In this document: in pieces, positions 46,901 through 54,804 of the stretch
Numbering within the stretch: the stretch's first letter is position 1
Layout: each line of letters starts with the position of its first letter
Source: Pseudomonas veronii
Lineage (GTDB): Bacteria; Pseudomonadota; Gammaproteobacteria; Pseudomonadales; Pseudomonadaceae
Reading direction: 5' to 3'
Assembly (NCBI RefSeq): GCF_001439695.1
Contig: NZ_JYLL01000002.1
Coordinates: forward strand, 310,001 to 374,000
Length of the DNA stretch: 64,000 bases
Notes under the pieces: model-generated
The model's input: only the letters and a program-made list of their open reading frames with translations
Told to the model about the DNA's origin: nothing
The model's database searches: none
Position numbers and translations under genes: made by a program

Positions 46901-49241
46901 CCACACCCTGCAGCATGATCGCTATGTCGCAGGGATCGTCGCGGTACATGACCCGCGTACCGACCTGTGCGTGGTTTACTGGCCCGATGCGCCGCCGGCC
47001 CTGGTCCTGACCGAGTACGGCAGCTTGCAACAGGCCCATGCTGCATTGAACCGCATCGGTGCGTTAGCGGATAACGTCAAGACACTGGCGCGGCAGGTCG
47101 CGCCGGGCTGGGCATTCGAGGCGCTCCCCCAGCCACCGGAGGGTGTCGATACGCGCACCCAGGCCGCCAAAACGCTGAAAGCCATACCGGCGTTTTTCAT
47201 GATGAAGGGCATCTGGCGGGGGATCGACTTCGTGCGCTCATTCGGCATCAAGCACCTGGAACCTGCGGTGGTGCTCGAGGAGATCGAAGCCCAGACCCTT
47301 GAACAGATCGCCAGTGCTCCGCAGGACTGGCTCGCGCTTGTGGCCGTGCCCCACTGCAACGCCCAGGCATTGCTTTACCACGCCAGCGTGCAGGAGCTGC
47401 AACGCCGCACTCAAGCGGCCAGTCATTCCGGCAAGGCGTTGGAGCACTATCGGAACCAGCGCCTGAATGAGCAGGGCGATACCCGCGCACGGGCGCTGGT
47501 GGGGTTTTTTTCGCCGTTGTACGGGACGTTCAATGACTTCCATGAGCTGCTGCTGGTGTCACGGCGTTATCACCGTTTCGGCGACCCCCGGGACGCGGTC
47601 GATGTGGGTTTCATGAGCGCCTTTATGGTGATCGACGTGTTGCTGAACTTTGTCCCCGGCCCCAGGAAAGTCGGACGTGTCGGCGCAGGTGTCGCGCGGC
47701 CGGCGCTGAGGGCCGTGCTGGGGCGGCTACATCGTTTACGGATGGCGACGGATGCCGGGGTTTCCCGCGTGGCAACGCCGCCCGTGACTCGGCTCAAGGC
47801 CTTGGATCGCTTCAAAATCAACGGCGTGCCTGAGGGCGCCGTTGCGCTGAAAGGGCCGGACACGGCAGGCGTGCAGGTGAAACACGGTGAGCTCTTTGTG
47901 GCGGACGACACCCACACTTACCCCCTTTACCGCCGTGGAGACGAACCGGCGTTTCGCCTGAAGAACCCGCAGGCACCGGGGCAGGACGAACTGATTTTGC
48001 ACATCCACCAGTCCAAGGAATGGTTACTCGGCGCGGATGCACCGCAACCGGTCGCGGGCACCAGTTCCGGGGTGCTCAACCCATGGCGTCCACCCGTGAC
48101 GCCGCCACCGGACTGGCGCCCACCGACGGTGCGCGCCGCTACGGAAAGCCGCATTTATCGCTCGTCTGCGCCGAACACCGAGTGGTTCGCCTGGCGCGCG
48201 CGCGTGCCCACGGGCCAAGTGCCTGGCTCCTCGGCGTTCGGCACGTTTCATGTGCATATGGACCCGCCGGGGTTTCCCTACGATGTCATCTATATCGGCG
48301 CCCAGTACGACCGCCCGACGGCATCGGGGGTGGGTTATTACCGGGTACTGGCGCCGGGGGACAGTGCGCCCTGGAGCGGCCTTGCATTCATTACCAAGGA
48401 TGAACCGCTGGTGTCACTGGCCCGGGCGGACCTTGAGCGTTGGACAGACACTGCGCTGGAGGAACAGCCCATCCCGGTATCACGCACCCAGGCGGGCGAG
48501 TGGCGGCTGCATGCGCCGTTGTTCGACACGCCGTTGGAACGGTCTGTCGCCACGGCGTTCCCGAACCTTACTACTCATAGCCGCAGCATGGCCGTCGCCC
48601 GGCTGGTCGAACTGGCCGATACTTCTCGCTCGGCGACGGCCAGCCACCTGCTCAATGTGCGTGCAGCGCTGGACAATTGGTTGACCCCCACCGCCAACCG
48701 GCTGGGCCAGACCGATGATTTGCTGAGAATGCTGCGGCCCACCGAAAGCAGCGGCCGATCGATCTATATCGGCTTCGACGGCAAGGCACCGGGCTTCACT
48801 CGCGTCGACTTCAACGTCGCCGGCCTGGACCCGACCCTGCGCACCGGCGGCCGCGCGCGTGCGCCGCAGCGGGAGATTGCACAGCGCGCAGCCGTCAAGC
48901 GCGTGCTCGAACAGCAGGGCTTCGACGTGCAGGAACTGCAGGTCATGCGCGGCAAAAAGCCCAGCCATGAATTGCTCGTGACACATTCGCGCTGCGGTTC
49001 AAACAAACTGTACTACGTGTCGTTGCATTGGCTTGGGCGCGGCTCTGTACCGTTGGAAAACCGCCTGACAGACCATTGGTTCAATGCCGCGATCATCAGA
49101 CACCCGACCTCGCTGGCGTTGGCTGCGGTCAAGAGTGCGCTGCGGGAAAACCGTCTGGTTCGGATCGCCGCCGGCATTCAGTGGCAGTCGACGGGGTCGG
49201 TCCGCCCCAGCGTGTATTTTGTCAAAGTGACCCCGCTCTGA
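43977..49241 (+). CDS. DUF6543 (dermonecrotic-toxin-like) giant protein
   Basis: A 1754-residue protein resembling the large Pseudomonas proteins with the DUF6543 'dermonecrotic toxin' region. The N-terminal third has a helical start and 'HVVYLPGGGRNFYEYPSF' near 270-290, a signature I associate with this family. The middle ('LQLYVVHLVGHTLQHDRYVAGIVAV' region, near 970, and 'KAIPAFFMMKGIWRGIDFVR' near 1070) repeats the family pattern. A hydrophobic segment lies near 1208-1230 ('FMVIDVLLNFVPGP'), followed by a Pro-rich linker (near 1360-1385). The last 170 residues match nothing I know. There is no signal peptide, no neighbouring chaperone and no apparent immunity gene. Its stop overlaps the convergent LysE gene by 20 bases. 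Toxin function is inferred from family resemblance only. Confidence 0.7.
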   Translation: MTSSPDHASASPDTVNADDPDLAAQVQAQAIREQLIRRINAYTHPSRLINRIALADARCVAATRALARLIGRSPKVLTVIRAELRKAFEMDPDHLLFSEPKPPTAPRKVESLTERALALLVMPTVVINVNQFTALSVKDAPERHLPYTPLEALRRVVALQLFERLAHAVSAYWDCLAQGTWLTRRERWVELHTELFADRVFLAWQLDELSRAGFAMVQALIDAPSAEERRRAGGAWATLRVGQLLWPGASAVAIPGALHLYREGDPSDAPHVVYLPGGGRNFYEYPSFAALQDGLLALDRSRFHALWQCLPLSRRDNVYRPAALSATSAFMRGLPLMADALALGAEALLSGQWSNELACAAKMNDGYVFSEGRPRLPDAAPFLAAVEGARQQWVGGARLGVIGAQLLKWDRQRRGAEIIFASTASGLALHTAQRQVARYEDALLALLVPADPSADTLAYRVIASLMSQIDVHIQALNTLMQDAGQRLLELAFWAERPGGAGTPRRVSLFMQAQTAALRCEVELQHRLKLISTAHRDLMIEVVDQPLASRRPGSLAQVLSIAVGSAPDAFYPLHNVWVVTTAAALERSSRQLPVVLYAFGVEGGIKAFAGLDALTRSLKASLNSPDDSVLWRCVEHDKRADLRAHAAAQTLGVRYVEINGKPALAALKKLLGSYDRLHRSSEDITRVFSEVTDADLSRALLMVDLDAQLKIPPNNALSQALANIELLRTAASEAKTLPAWLAHAPRAQRQHFKRLLRLYLGNALAFKSRLEQCLPDLNTFARRTLIARLREDGFFPQLDIDQALIEMPDDVHGAFCGWTSGCAVGDRRIVLTPTATRTSFSLLQLALHNLDPLAPWTQWRFDHARYLQPEWKQRLNAAYLIDLVSSLDIGGRYDALIHQVYYPRRETDRVLSNGRIPGLLNRALQAGAAYHLFDAVQRGLTATAQSLFKTAMAARTPQDLSSSQPALQLYVVHLVGHTLQHDRYVAGIVAVHDPRTDLCVVYWPDAPPALVLTEYGSLQQAHAALNRIGALADNVKTLARQVAPGWAFEALPQPPEGVDTRTQAAKTLKAIPAFFMMKGIWRGIDFVRSFGIKHLEPAVVLEEIEAQTLEQIASAPQDWLALVAVPHCNAQALLYHASVQELQRRTQAASHSGKALEHYRNQRLNEQGDTRARALVGFFSPLYGTFNDFHELLLVSRRYHRFGDPRDAVDVGFMSAFMVIDVLLNFVPGPRKVGRVGAGVARPALRAVLGRLHRLRMATDAGVSRVATPPVTRLKALDRFKINGVPEGAVALKGPDTAGVQVKHGELFVADDTHTYPLYRRGDEPAFRLKNPQAPGQDELILHIHQSKEWLLGADAPQPVAGTSSGVLNPWRPPVTPPPDWRPPTVRAATESRIYRSSAPNTEWFAWRARVPTGQVPGSSAFGTFHVHMDPPGFPYDVIYIGAQYDRPTASGVGYYRVLAPGDSAPWSGLAFITKDEPLVSLARADLERWTDTALEEQPIPVSRTQAGEWRLHAPLFDTPLERSVATAFPNLTTHSRSMAVARLVELADTSRSATASHLLNVRAALDNWLTPTANRLGQTDDLLRMLRPTESSGRSIYIGFDGKAPGFTRVDFNVAGLDPTLRTGGRARAPQREIAQRAAVKRVLEQQGFDVQELQVMRGKKPSHELLVTHSRCGSNKLYYVSLHWLGRGSVPLENRLTDHWFNAAIIRHPTSLALAAVKSALRENRLVRIAAGIQWQSTGSVRPSVYFVKVTPL

Positions 49242-49863
49242 CGTTGAGCAGCGAGACCGCGCCAGCCGCCCCGAACAGCCCGGCACTGGTGCGGTTGAAC
49301 CAGCTCTGGCCGTTGCCGCTGCGCAGATAGCGTGCCGCGCCGTGGGCGCCAAGGCCGTAGGCGAGCTTGCACAACAGGTCGAGCACGGTCCAGGTGGCGA
49401 TCATCACCAGCAGTTGCGGCAGAAACGGCTGTTGGCTGCTGAGGAACTGCGGCAGGAAGGCGGCGAAGAACAGAATGTCCTTGGGGTTGCTGGCGCCCAG
49501 CACAAACGCACGGCCAAACAAGGCGCGAAAACGCGGCGTGGCGACGGCCAGGGGCACCACCGCGCCGTGGGCCGGTTGGCGCGATTGCTGCCAGCTCTGC
49601 CAGGCGAGGTAAAACAGGTAGAGCGCGCCGACTATCTTCAAGGCGCTGAACAATTGTTCCGACGCGAGCAACAGCGCACCCAGGCCGAGTGCCGAGGCAC
49701 TCAACAGGCAGATCGAGGCGAACACGCCGCCGAGGAACGCCGGGTACGAACGGCGCAGGCCGTAGTTCAAGCTGTTGCTGATCATCAGCAACGACAGGGG
49801 ACCGGGGATCAGGATCACCACCAGCGCGGCGCCGCTGAACAGCAGCCAGGTTTCCAGGTTCAT
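49222..49863 (-). CDS. LysE-family amino acid exporter
   Basis: A 213-residue inner-membrane protein with six hydrophobic segments and the LysE/RhtB signatures 'VVILIPGPLSLLMISNSLNYG' region (about 15-35), 'LKIVGALYLFYLAWQSW' near 75 and 'GASNPKDILFFAAFLPQF' near 125. It would export amino acids or related metabolites; the substrate is unknown. AGGAGC precedes the ATG. It follows the NCS2 permease on the same strand but is separated by a terminator hairpin, so it has its own promoter. Confidence 0.92.
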   Translation of the reverse strand: MNLETWLLFSGAALVVILIPGPLSLLMISNSLNYGLRRSYPAFLGGVFASICLLSASALGLGALLLASEQLFSALKIVGALYLFYLAWQSWQQSRQPAHGAVVPLAVATPRFRALFGRAFVLGASNPKDILFFAAFLPQFLSSQQPFLPQLLVMIATWTVLDLLCKLAYGLGAHGAARYLRSGNGQSWFNRTSAGLFGAAGAVSLLNVRAGSL

Positions 49864-49883
49864 TCACAGTGCTCCTTTCATGC

Positions 49884-49907
49884 AAAAGCCTCACCCAAAG
49901 GTGAGGC
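49884..49907 (-). terminator. Intrinsic terminator after the NCS2 permease
   Basis: GCCTCACC-loop-GGTGAGGC, a perfect 8-pair stem with a 4-base loop, followed on the minus strand by TTTT. It begins 23 bases beyond the permease stop. Confidence 0.8.
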
Positions 49908-49929
49908 GGTTTCTTCGGGGGTTGCCGAC

Positions 49930-51288
49930 CTAGAGGAAGATGAATTTCGCGATAAAGATCGCGCACAGCACCCACAGGCTGACGGAAATTTCGCGGTACT
50001 TGCCGCAGCCGGCCTTGAGCGCCACGTAAGTGATAAAGCCCAGGGCGATCCCGTCGGCGACCGAGAAGGTCAGCGGCATCATGATCGCGGTGACGATCGC
50101 CGGAATGCTGTCAGTAGCGTCGTCCCAATTGATATGGGCCATGCTCGCCATCATCAGCATCGCCACATAAATCAGCGCGCCGGCGGTGGCATAAGCAGGA
50201 ATCATGCCCGCCAGCGGCGCGAAAAACATCGCCGCCACAAACAGCACGCCCACGGTCACGGCGGTCAGCCCGGTACGGCCGCCGGCGGCGACACCGGCGG
50301 CACTTTCCACGTAGCTGGTCACCGGCGGCACGCCGACCATGGCGCCGAACACGCTGGAGGCGCTGTCGGCCTTCAACGCACGGGACAGGTTGTGGATCTT
50401 GCCGTCGGGGTTGACCAGCCCGGCCCGTTGCGCGACGCCCATCAGGGTGCCGGCGGTGTCGAACATGTGTACAAACAGAAAGGCGAACACCACGCTGATC
50501 ATGCTCACATTGAATACACCCATCACGTCCATGGCTAACCAGGTCGGTGCCAGGCTCGGCGGGGTGGCGAGGATGCCGTTGTAGTGCACCAGCCCGAGGC
50601 CCCAGCCGGCGAGGGTCACGGCGATGATGCTGATGAGGATCGCGCCGAACACCCGGTGGTAGCTGAGGATGGCAATCAGTAGAAAGCAGATGGCCGCCAG
50701 CAACGGTGCCGGCTCGTGTAGCGAACCGAGCTTGATCAGGGTGGCCGGGCTGTCGACGATGATGCCGGCGGTTTTCAGGCCGATCACCCCGAGGAACAAG
50801 CCGACACCGGCGCCCATCGCATGGCGCAGGCTCACCGGAATGCTGTTGAGCAGCCATTCGCGGATGCGCGACAGCGTCAGCACCATGAACAACACGCCGG
50901 AGATAAACACCGCGCCGAGGGCCGTCTCCCAGGTGTAGCCCATGGTCCCGACCACGGTGTAGGTGAAGAACGCGTTCAAGCCCATGCCTGGCGCCAGGCC
51001 CACCGGCCAGTTGGCATACAGGCCCATCAGCAGGCACCCCAGCGCGGCAGCGATGCACGTGGCGACAAAGGCGGCGCCGTGATCGATACCGGCATCGGCC
51101 ATGATGTTCGGGTTGACGAAGATGATGTAGGCCATGGTGATAAACGTCGTGAGGCCGGCGATCAACTCGGTCTTCACTGTGGTGCCATGCACGCGCAGTT
51201 TGAACAGGCGTTCGAGCCAGCCGCTGTCGGTGGGGGAGAGGTTCGGCGCGGCGAGGTCCAGCGGGGCTTCGGATTTGCGGCTATCCAC
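49930..51288 (-). CDS. NCS2/AzgA-type purine permease
   Basis: A 452-residue membrane transporter with about 13 helices, probably importing adenine, guanine or hypoxanthine with protons. Family motifs: 'GLTTFITMAYIIFVNPNIM' near 45, 'GLAPGMGLNAFFTYTVV' near 95, 'FVHMFDTAGTLMGVAQRAG' near 272 and 'GVPPVTSYVESAAGV' near 318. These mark the AzgA (GhxP/PbuG) branch rather than the urate/xanthine branch. A TTGTATACAA operator identical to that of the urate genes lies 113 bases upstream, tying it to purine catabolism. Confidence 0.93.
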   Translation of the reverse strand: MDSRKSEAPLDLAAPNLSPTDSGWLERLFKLRVHGTTVKTELIAGLTTFITMAYIIFVNPNIMADAGIDHGAAFVATCIAAALGCLLMGLYANWPVGLAPGMGLNAFFTYTVVGTMGYTWETALGAVFISGVLFMVLTLSRIREWLLNSIPVSLRHAMGAGVGLFLGVIGLKTAGIIVDSPATLIKLGSLHEPAPLLAAICFLLIAILSYHRVFGAILISIIAVTLAGWGLGLVHYNGILATPPSLAPTWLAMDVMGVFNVSMISVVFAFLFVHMFDTAGTLMGVAQRAGLVNPDGKIHNLSRALKADSASSVFGAMVGVPPVTSYVESAAGVAAGGRTGLTAVTVGVLFVAAMFFAPLAGMIPAYATAGALIYVAMLMMASMAHINWDDATDSIPAIVTAIMMPLTFSVADGIALGFITYVALKAGCGKYREISVSLWVLCAIFIAKFIFL

Positions 51289-51400
51289 AGCAAGTACTCC
51301 TCAAGCATTTTATTGTTATGGTCAGCGCGCAGGCGCTGTGAGGTACTGGCGGGTTTTGTTGACTGATAGGTCAGGAACTCGCACGAAGCGAATTATGCTT

Positions 51401-51410
51401 TTGTATACAA
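51401..51410. promoter_or_regulatory. TTGTATACAA operator upstream of the NCS2 permease
   Basis: The same perfect 10-base palindrome found upstream of puuE (38495), within an AT-rich promoter region ('ttttgtatacaaaaa') 113 bases before the permease start. It indicates a shared regulator. Confidence 0.65.
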
Positions 51411-51458
51411 AAAAAGCAAATAATGTTTTCGATTGTCTGCGCAAAAAAGGATGAAAGG

Positions 51459-51893
51459 CTAATTCACCGCACTCAACGCCTGATTGACCGCCAGCCAGCC
51501 GTTCACCGCGGCTTCCCCCGCTTCATTGAAGGCGCGCTGCAACAACTTCACCTGTTCGCGGCGCAAGGACTGCTCGAAACGCAGGCCTTCGGCGCTCAAT
51601 TCCAGCAGGCGTTTGCGCTTGTCGGTCTCCGACGCGACGCTCTGCACCAGGTGCATTTCCTGTAATTGGCGCAGCGGCATGTTCAGCGCCTGCTTGCTCA
51701 CGCCGAGCAATTCCAGCAGTTCCTTCACGCTCAGGCCGGGGTAGCGCGCGATAAAAAATACGATGCGCTGATGCACCCGGCTCAGGCCCCGGCGCTCCAG
51801 CATTTCGTCGGCCTTGGCGGTGAACGCCTGGTAGCCGAAGAAGAACGCTTCCATGGCGGTTTGCTGGCTGGTCTGGTTTTTAAGGTCAAGCAT
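51459..51893 (-). CDS. MarR-family regulator
   Basis: A 144-residue winged-helix protein: 'RRGLSRVHQRIVFFIARYPG' then 'LSVKELLELLGVSKQALNMP' is the helix-turn-helix, followed by the wing 'SETDKRKRLLELSAEG'. The ATG read from 51893 is chosen; an upstream TTG is possible. It is divergent from an aminotransferase-GST pair, and two GTCAA-N5-TTGAC palindromes lie across the gap, one over its own start codon. It probably represses itself and the divergent pair; the ligand is unknown. Confidence 0.9.
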   Translation of the reverse strand: MLDLKNQTSQQTAMEAFFFGYQAFTAKADEMLERRGLSRVHQRIVFFIARYPGLSVKELLELLGVSKQALNMPLRQLQEMHLVQSVASETDKRKRLLELSAEGLRFEQSLRREQVKLLQRAFNEAGEAAVNGWLAVNQALSAVN

Positions 51894-51941
51894 ATTGACG
51901 TATCCACACAAGTCGTCGTAATTTCGGTCAACCAGTTTGAC
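51885..51941. promoter_or_regulatory. Paired GTCAA-N5-TTGAC palindromes, likely MarR operator
   Basis: Two exact copies of the arms GTCAA and TTGAC with five bases between them, at 51885-51899 and 51927-51941, start to start 42 bases (four helix turns) apart. Both copies continue TTGACGTAT. They lie between the divergent marR and aminotransferase genes, where an autoregulatory MarR dimer would bind. Confidence 0.7.
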
Positions 51942-51974
51942 GTATTTCCCACAGGCTTTGCTACCGGTGACCCT

Positions 51975-53141
51975 ATGGCCTTCTCAGAACGTGTTACGCG
52001 CCTCAAAAGCTCCTTGATCCGTGAAATTCTCGCGGCGGCTCAGCGCCCGGAAATGATGTCGTTCGCCGGTGGGCTGCCGGCCGAAGCGATGTTGCCCGCG
52101 TTGAACTGGGACGACATGCCGGTGAACATCGGCCAATACGGCATGAGCGAAGGCGAGCCGCAGCTGCGTGAATTGCTCGCCGCCGAGGCGCGTGCATTGG
52201 GTGTGCCGTGCCAGGCCAGCCAGGTGCTGGTGGTCAGCGGTTCCCAGCAGACCCTGGATCTGGCGGCCAAGCTGTATATCGACAAGGGCACGAACATCCT
52301 CCTGGAAGGCCCGACCTACCTGGCGGCCTTGCAGATTTTCCAACTGTTCGGCGCCGAGTGCCTCACCGTACAACTGGAAGCCGACGGCCCGGACCTGGCC
52401 GCGTTGCGCTCACGTCTCGAACGCTACCGCCCGGCGTTCATCTACCTGATCCCGACGTTCCAGAACCCGTCGGCCGTGCGTTACAGCGAGGCCAAGCGCG
52501 AAGCCGTCGCGGCGCTGCTCGATGAATTCGACGTGACCCTGATCGAAGACGAACCGTACCGCGAACTGACCTTCGACGGCGGCAGTGCGCAGCCCATCGC
52601 CGGCCGCCTGAAAAAGGCCAGTTGGATCTACACCGGCACCGTGTCGAAAACCTTGTTGCCCGGCCTGCGCGTCGGTTACCTGATCGCCAGCCCCGACCTG
52701 TTCCCGCACTTGCTCAAGCTCAAGCAGTCGGCCGACCTGCACACCAACCGCGTCGGCCAGTGGCAGGCGATGCAGTGGCTCGGCAGCGAGAAATATCAAC
52801 AGCATCTGGTCGAGCTGCGCGGTTTCTATCGCGCGCGCCGGGATGCTTTTCAGGCGGCACTCGAGCGGCATTTCGGCGAATTGGCCGACTGGCAAGTGCC
52901 CCAGGGCGGATTATTCTTCTGGTTGACCTTGAAACAGCCGCTCGACACCCGCACCTTGTTGGCACCTGCGCTCGATCAGAACGTCGCGTTCATGCCCGGT
53001 GAACCGTTCTTTTCCGAGCCGGACCAGCACCTTGGCTCACTGCGGCTCAATTTCAGCCATATCGACCCGTCCCGTCTGGACGAAGGTCTCAAGCGCCTGG
53101 CCGCGGTGGTCCGTCAAGCACAGCACGCGCGAGCGGCATAA
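51975..53141 (+). CDS. PLP-dependent aminotransferase, fold type I
   Basis: A 388-residue class I/II aminotransferase resembling 2-aminoadipate/LysN-type enzymes: 'MMSFAGGLPAEAMLP' near 27, 'QTLDLAAKLYIDKGTNILLEGPTY' region near 92, 'LIEDEPYRELTFDGG' near 192 (PLP-binding Asp) and the Schiff-base lysine in 'YTGTVSKTLLPGLRVGY' near 223. The ATG at 51975 is chosen; the frame is open much further upstream, but only across the marR gene. The substrate is unknown. It is followed by a GST gene 10 bases later and is probably controlled by the divergent MarR. Confidence 0.9.
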   Translation: MAFSERVTRLKSSLIREILAAAQRPEMMSFAGGLPAEAMLPALNWDDMPVNIGQYGMSEGEPQLRELLAAEARALGVPCQASQVLVVSGSQQTLDLAAKLYIDKGTNILLEGPTYLAALQIFQLFGAECLTVQLEADGPDLAALRSRLERYRPAFIYLIPTFQNPSAVRYSEAKREAVAALLDEFDVTLIEDEPYRELTFDGGSAQPIAGRLKKASWIYTGTVSKTLLPGLRVGYLIASPDLFPHLLKLKQSADLHTNRVGQWQAMQWLGSEKYQQHLVELRGFYRARRDAFQAALERHFGELADWQVPQGGLFFWLTLKQPLDTRTLLAPALDQNVAFMPGEPFFSEPDQHLGSLRLNFSHIDPSRLDEGLKRLAAVVRQAQHARAA

Positions 53142-53151
53142 GGGGAGCCCC

Positions 53152-53754
53152 ATGTACAAGGTTTATGGCGATTACAAGTCGGGCAACTGCTACAAGGTCA
53201 AATTGATGCTCAACCTGTTGGGCATCCCGTATCAATGGGTGGATGTCGACATCCTCAAGGGCGACACCCAGACCGCCGAATTCCTGGCCAAGAACCCCAA
53301 CGGCAAGATCCCGGTGCTGGAGCTCGAAGACGGCACCTGCCTGTGGGAATCCAATGCGATCCTCAATTTCCTCGCCGATGGCAGCGAGTTTCTGCCGACC
53401 GAACCGCGCTTGCGTACCCAAGTGTTGCAGTGGCAGTTCTTCGAGCAGTACAGCCACGAGCCGTACATTGCGGTGGCGCGCTTTATCCAACTGTACTTGG
53501 GGATGCCCGAGGATCGCCTCGACGAATACAAAACCACCCACAAGGGCGGTTACAAGGCGTTGAAGGTCATGGAGCGCCAACTGCAAAGCACGCCGTACCT
53601 GGTGGGCGAGCAGTATTCGATTGCGGATATTGCGCTGTATGCCTACACCCACGTGGCGCATGAGGGCGGTTTTGACTTGACGCCTTACCCGGCGTTGCAG
53701 GCATGGCTGAAGCGTGTGGCCAGCCATCCCAGGCATGTGGCGATGCTCGACTGA
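53152..53754 (+). CDS. Glutathione S-transferase family protein
   Basis: A 200-residue cytoplasmic protein: thioredoxin-like N-terminal domain ('YGDYKSGNCYKVKLMLNLLG', then cis-Pro 'NGKIPVLELEDG' and 'LWESNAILNFLAD') and helical C-terminal domain ('LVGEQYSIADIALYAYTH', the N-capping box). The active residue is Ser or Cys in 'SGNC' near 12-15. It follows the aminotransferase by 10 bases with GGGGAG as ribosome site, so the pair forms an operon. It may detoxify an electrophile sensed by the neighbouring MarR; that is inference. Confidence 0.93.
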   Translation: MYKVYGDYKSGNCYKVKLMLNLLGIPYQWVDVDILKGDTQTAEFLAKNPNGKIPVLELEDGTCLWESNAILNFLADGSEFLPTEPRLRTQVLQWQFFEQYSHEPYIAVARFIQLYLGMPEDRLDEYKTTHKGGYKALKVMERQLQSTPYLVGEQYSIADIALYAYTHVAHEGGFDLTPYPALQAWLKRVASHPRHVAMLD

Positions 53755-53768
53755 CTCACTCGGTCAAT

Positions 53769-53795
53769 TGTGGGAGCGGGCAAGCCCCTCCCACA
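53769..53795. repeat. REP-like hairpin between convergent GST and LysR genes
   Basis: TGTGGGAGCGGGCAAGCCCC, then TCCCACA: a compact inverted repeat of the GTGGGAG family, ending one base before the LysR stop codon. It may serve both genes as terminator. Confidence 0.65.
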
Positions 53796-53796
53796 T

Positions 53797-54693
53797 TTAG
53801 CTCAGTGGTGTGTCGGATAATTTGTCATGCAGCAAGTCGAAACAGCGCTGCGCCGCCGGGCTCAGCGCCATCGCGCTGCGACTGATCAACCCGATCTCGC
53901 GGTTCACGCCGGGATGATCGATGCTGATGCGCTTCAACCCCTCCAGGCTGTCCGCCGCCGACTCCGGCAACACACTGATCCCCAAGCCCTGACGCACCAG
54001 CGCCAACACCGTCGACATGTAGTTGGCCTCCATGCCCGCGTTCATCGTCAGGCGTGTCTCGTCAAATAACGCCTCGACGTGTTCGCGCACACTGCTGTCG
54101 CGCCCGGTCAGGATGATCGGCTGATCCGCCAGTTGCTTCAGGGTCAGCGCCGGATAGCGGGCGAGGGGATGATCCAGCGGTACGAACGCGCACAGCCGAT
54201 CATTCAATACCGGCACGAACGCCAGCCCGTGGTTCAGCCGTGCGCGCACGCCGATGCCGAAGTCCACCTCGCCCGAGCGCACCTGGGCATGAATGCGATG
54301 GGCCACCAGGTCATGCAGGCGCACTTCGATCCCGCCGAAGCGTTCGCGAAACAGGCGCAGCGCGGGCGGCAAGGCGCCGGCGCACACCGAGGGCAGGGCG
54401 GCGATGGTCACCACGCCACGACGTAACGCCGCGAGGTCGCGGGAGCCGGTGACGATGTTGTCCAGGTCCAGCAGCAGCTTTTCCATCGGCCCGCGCGCTT
54501 CCTGGCCGGCGGCCGTGATGCTGACATGCCGCGGGCTACGGTCGAGCAGGGCGACGCCGAGCCAGTCCTCGAGTTGCTGAACCTGCACGGTGAGCGCGGA
54601 CGGCGACAGGTGCAGTTCGTTGGCCGCCTTGGTAAAGCTGCCGGTGCGCGCGACAGCGAGGAAGGCTTGGATGTGTTGGATAGAGTTCTTCAT
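53797..54693 (-). CDS. LysR-family regulator
   Basis: A 298-residue regulator with the LysR helix-turn-helix at 1-60 ('FLAVARTGSFTKAANELHLS', 'LEDWLGVALLDRS') and a periplasmic-binding-like effector domain (about 90-290, including 'VLALVRQGLGISVLPES'). The ATG read from 54693 is used; the open frame reaches far upstream only because the transporter gene is GC-rich on the other strand. It is divergent from the CitMHS transporter with a 111-base gap and probably controls the transporter and AtuA-like genes. Confidence 0.92.
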   Translation of the reverse strand: MKNSIQHIQAFLAVARTGSFTKAANELHLSPSALTVQVQQLEDWLGVALLDRSPRHVSITAAGQEARGPMEKLLLDLDNIVTGSRDLAALRRGVVTIAALPSVCAGALPPALRLFRERFGGIEVRLHDLVAHRIHAQVRSGEVDFGIGVRARLNHGLAFVPVLNDRLCAFVPLDHPLARYPALTLKQLADQPIILTGRDSSVREHVEALFDETRLTMNAGMEANYMSTVLALVRQGLGISVLPESAADSLEGLKRISIDHPGVNREIGLISRSAMALSPAAQRCFDLLHDKLSDTPLS

Positions 54694-54804
54694 TTTGTTT
54701 TTCCGAACACTAGCTGGTGAATATTCCAATTTACAAAGACTAACGCGTTTCCAATACTCCAGGGAAAACAATAACCGGCCACCAAGGCCGCTCTGGAGTA
54801 ACCC

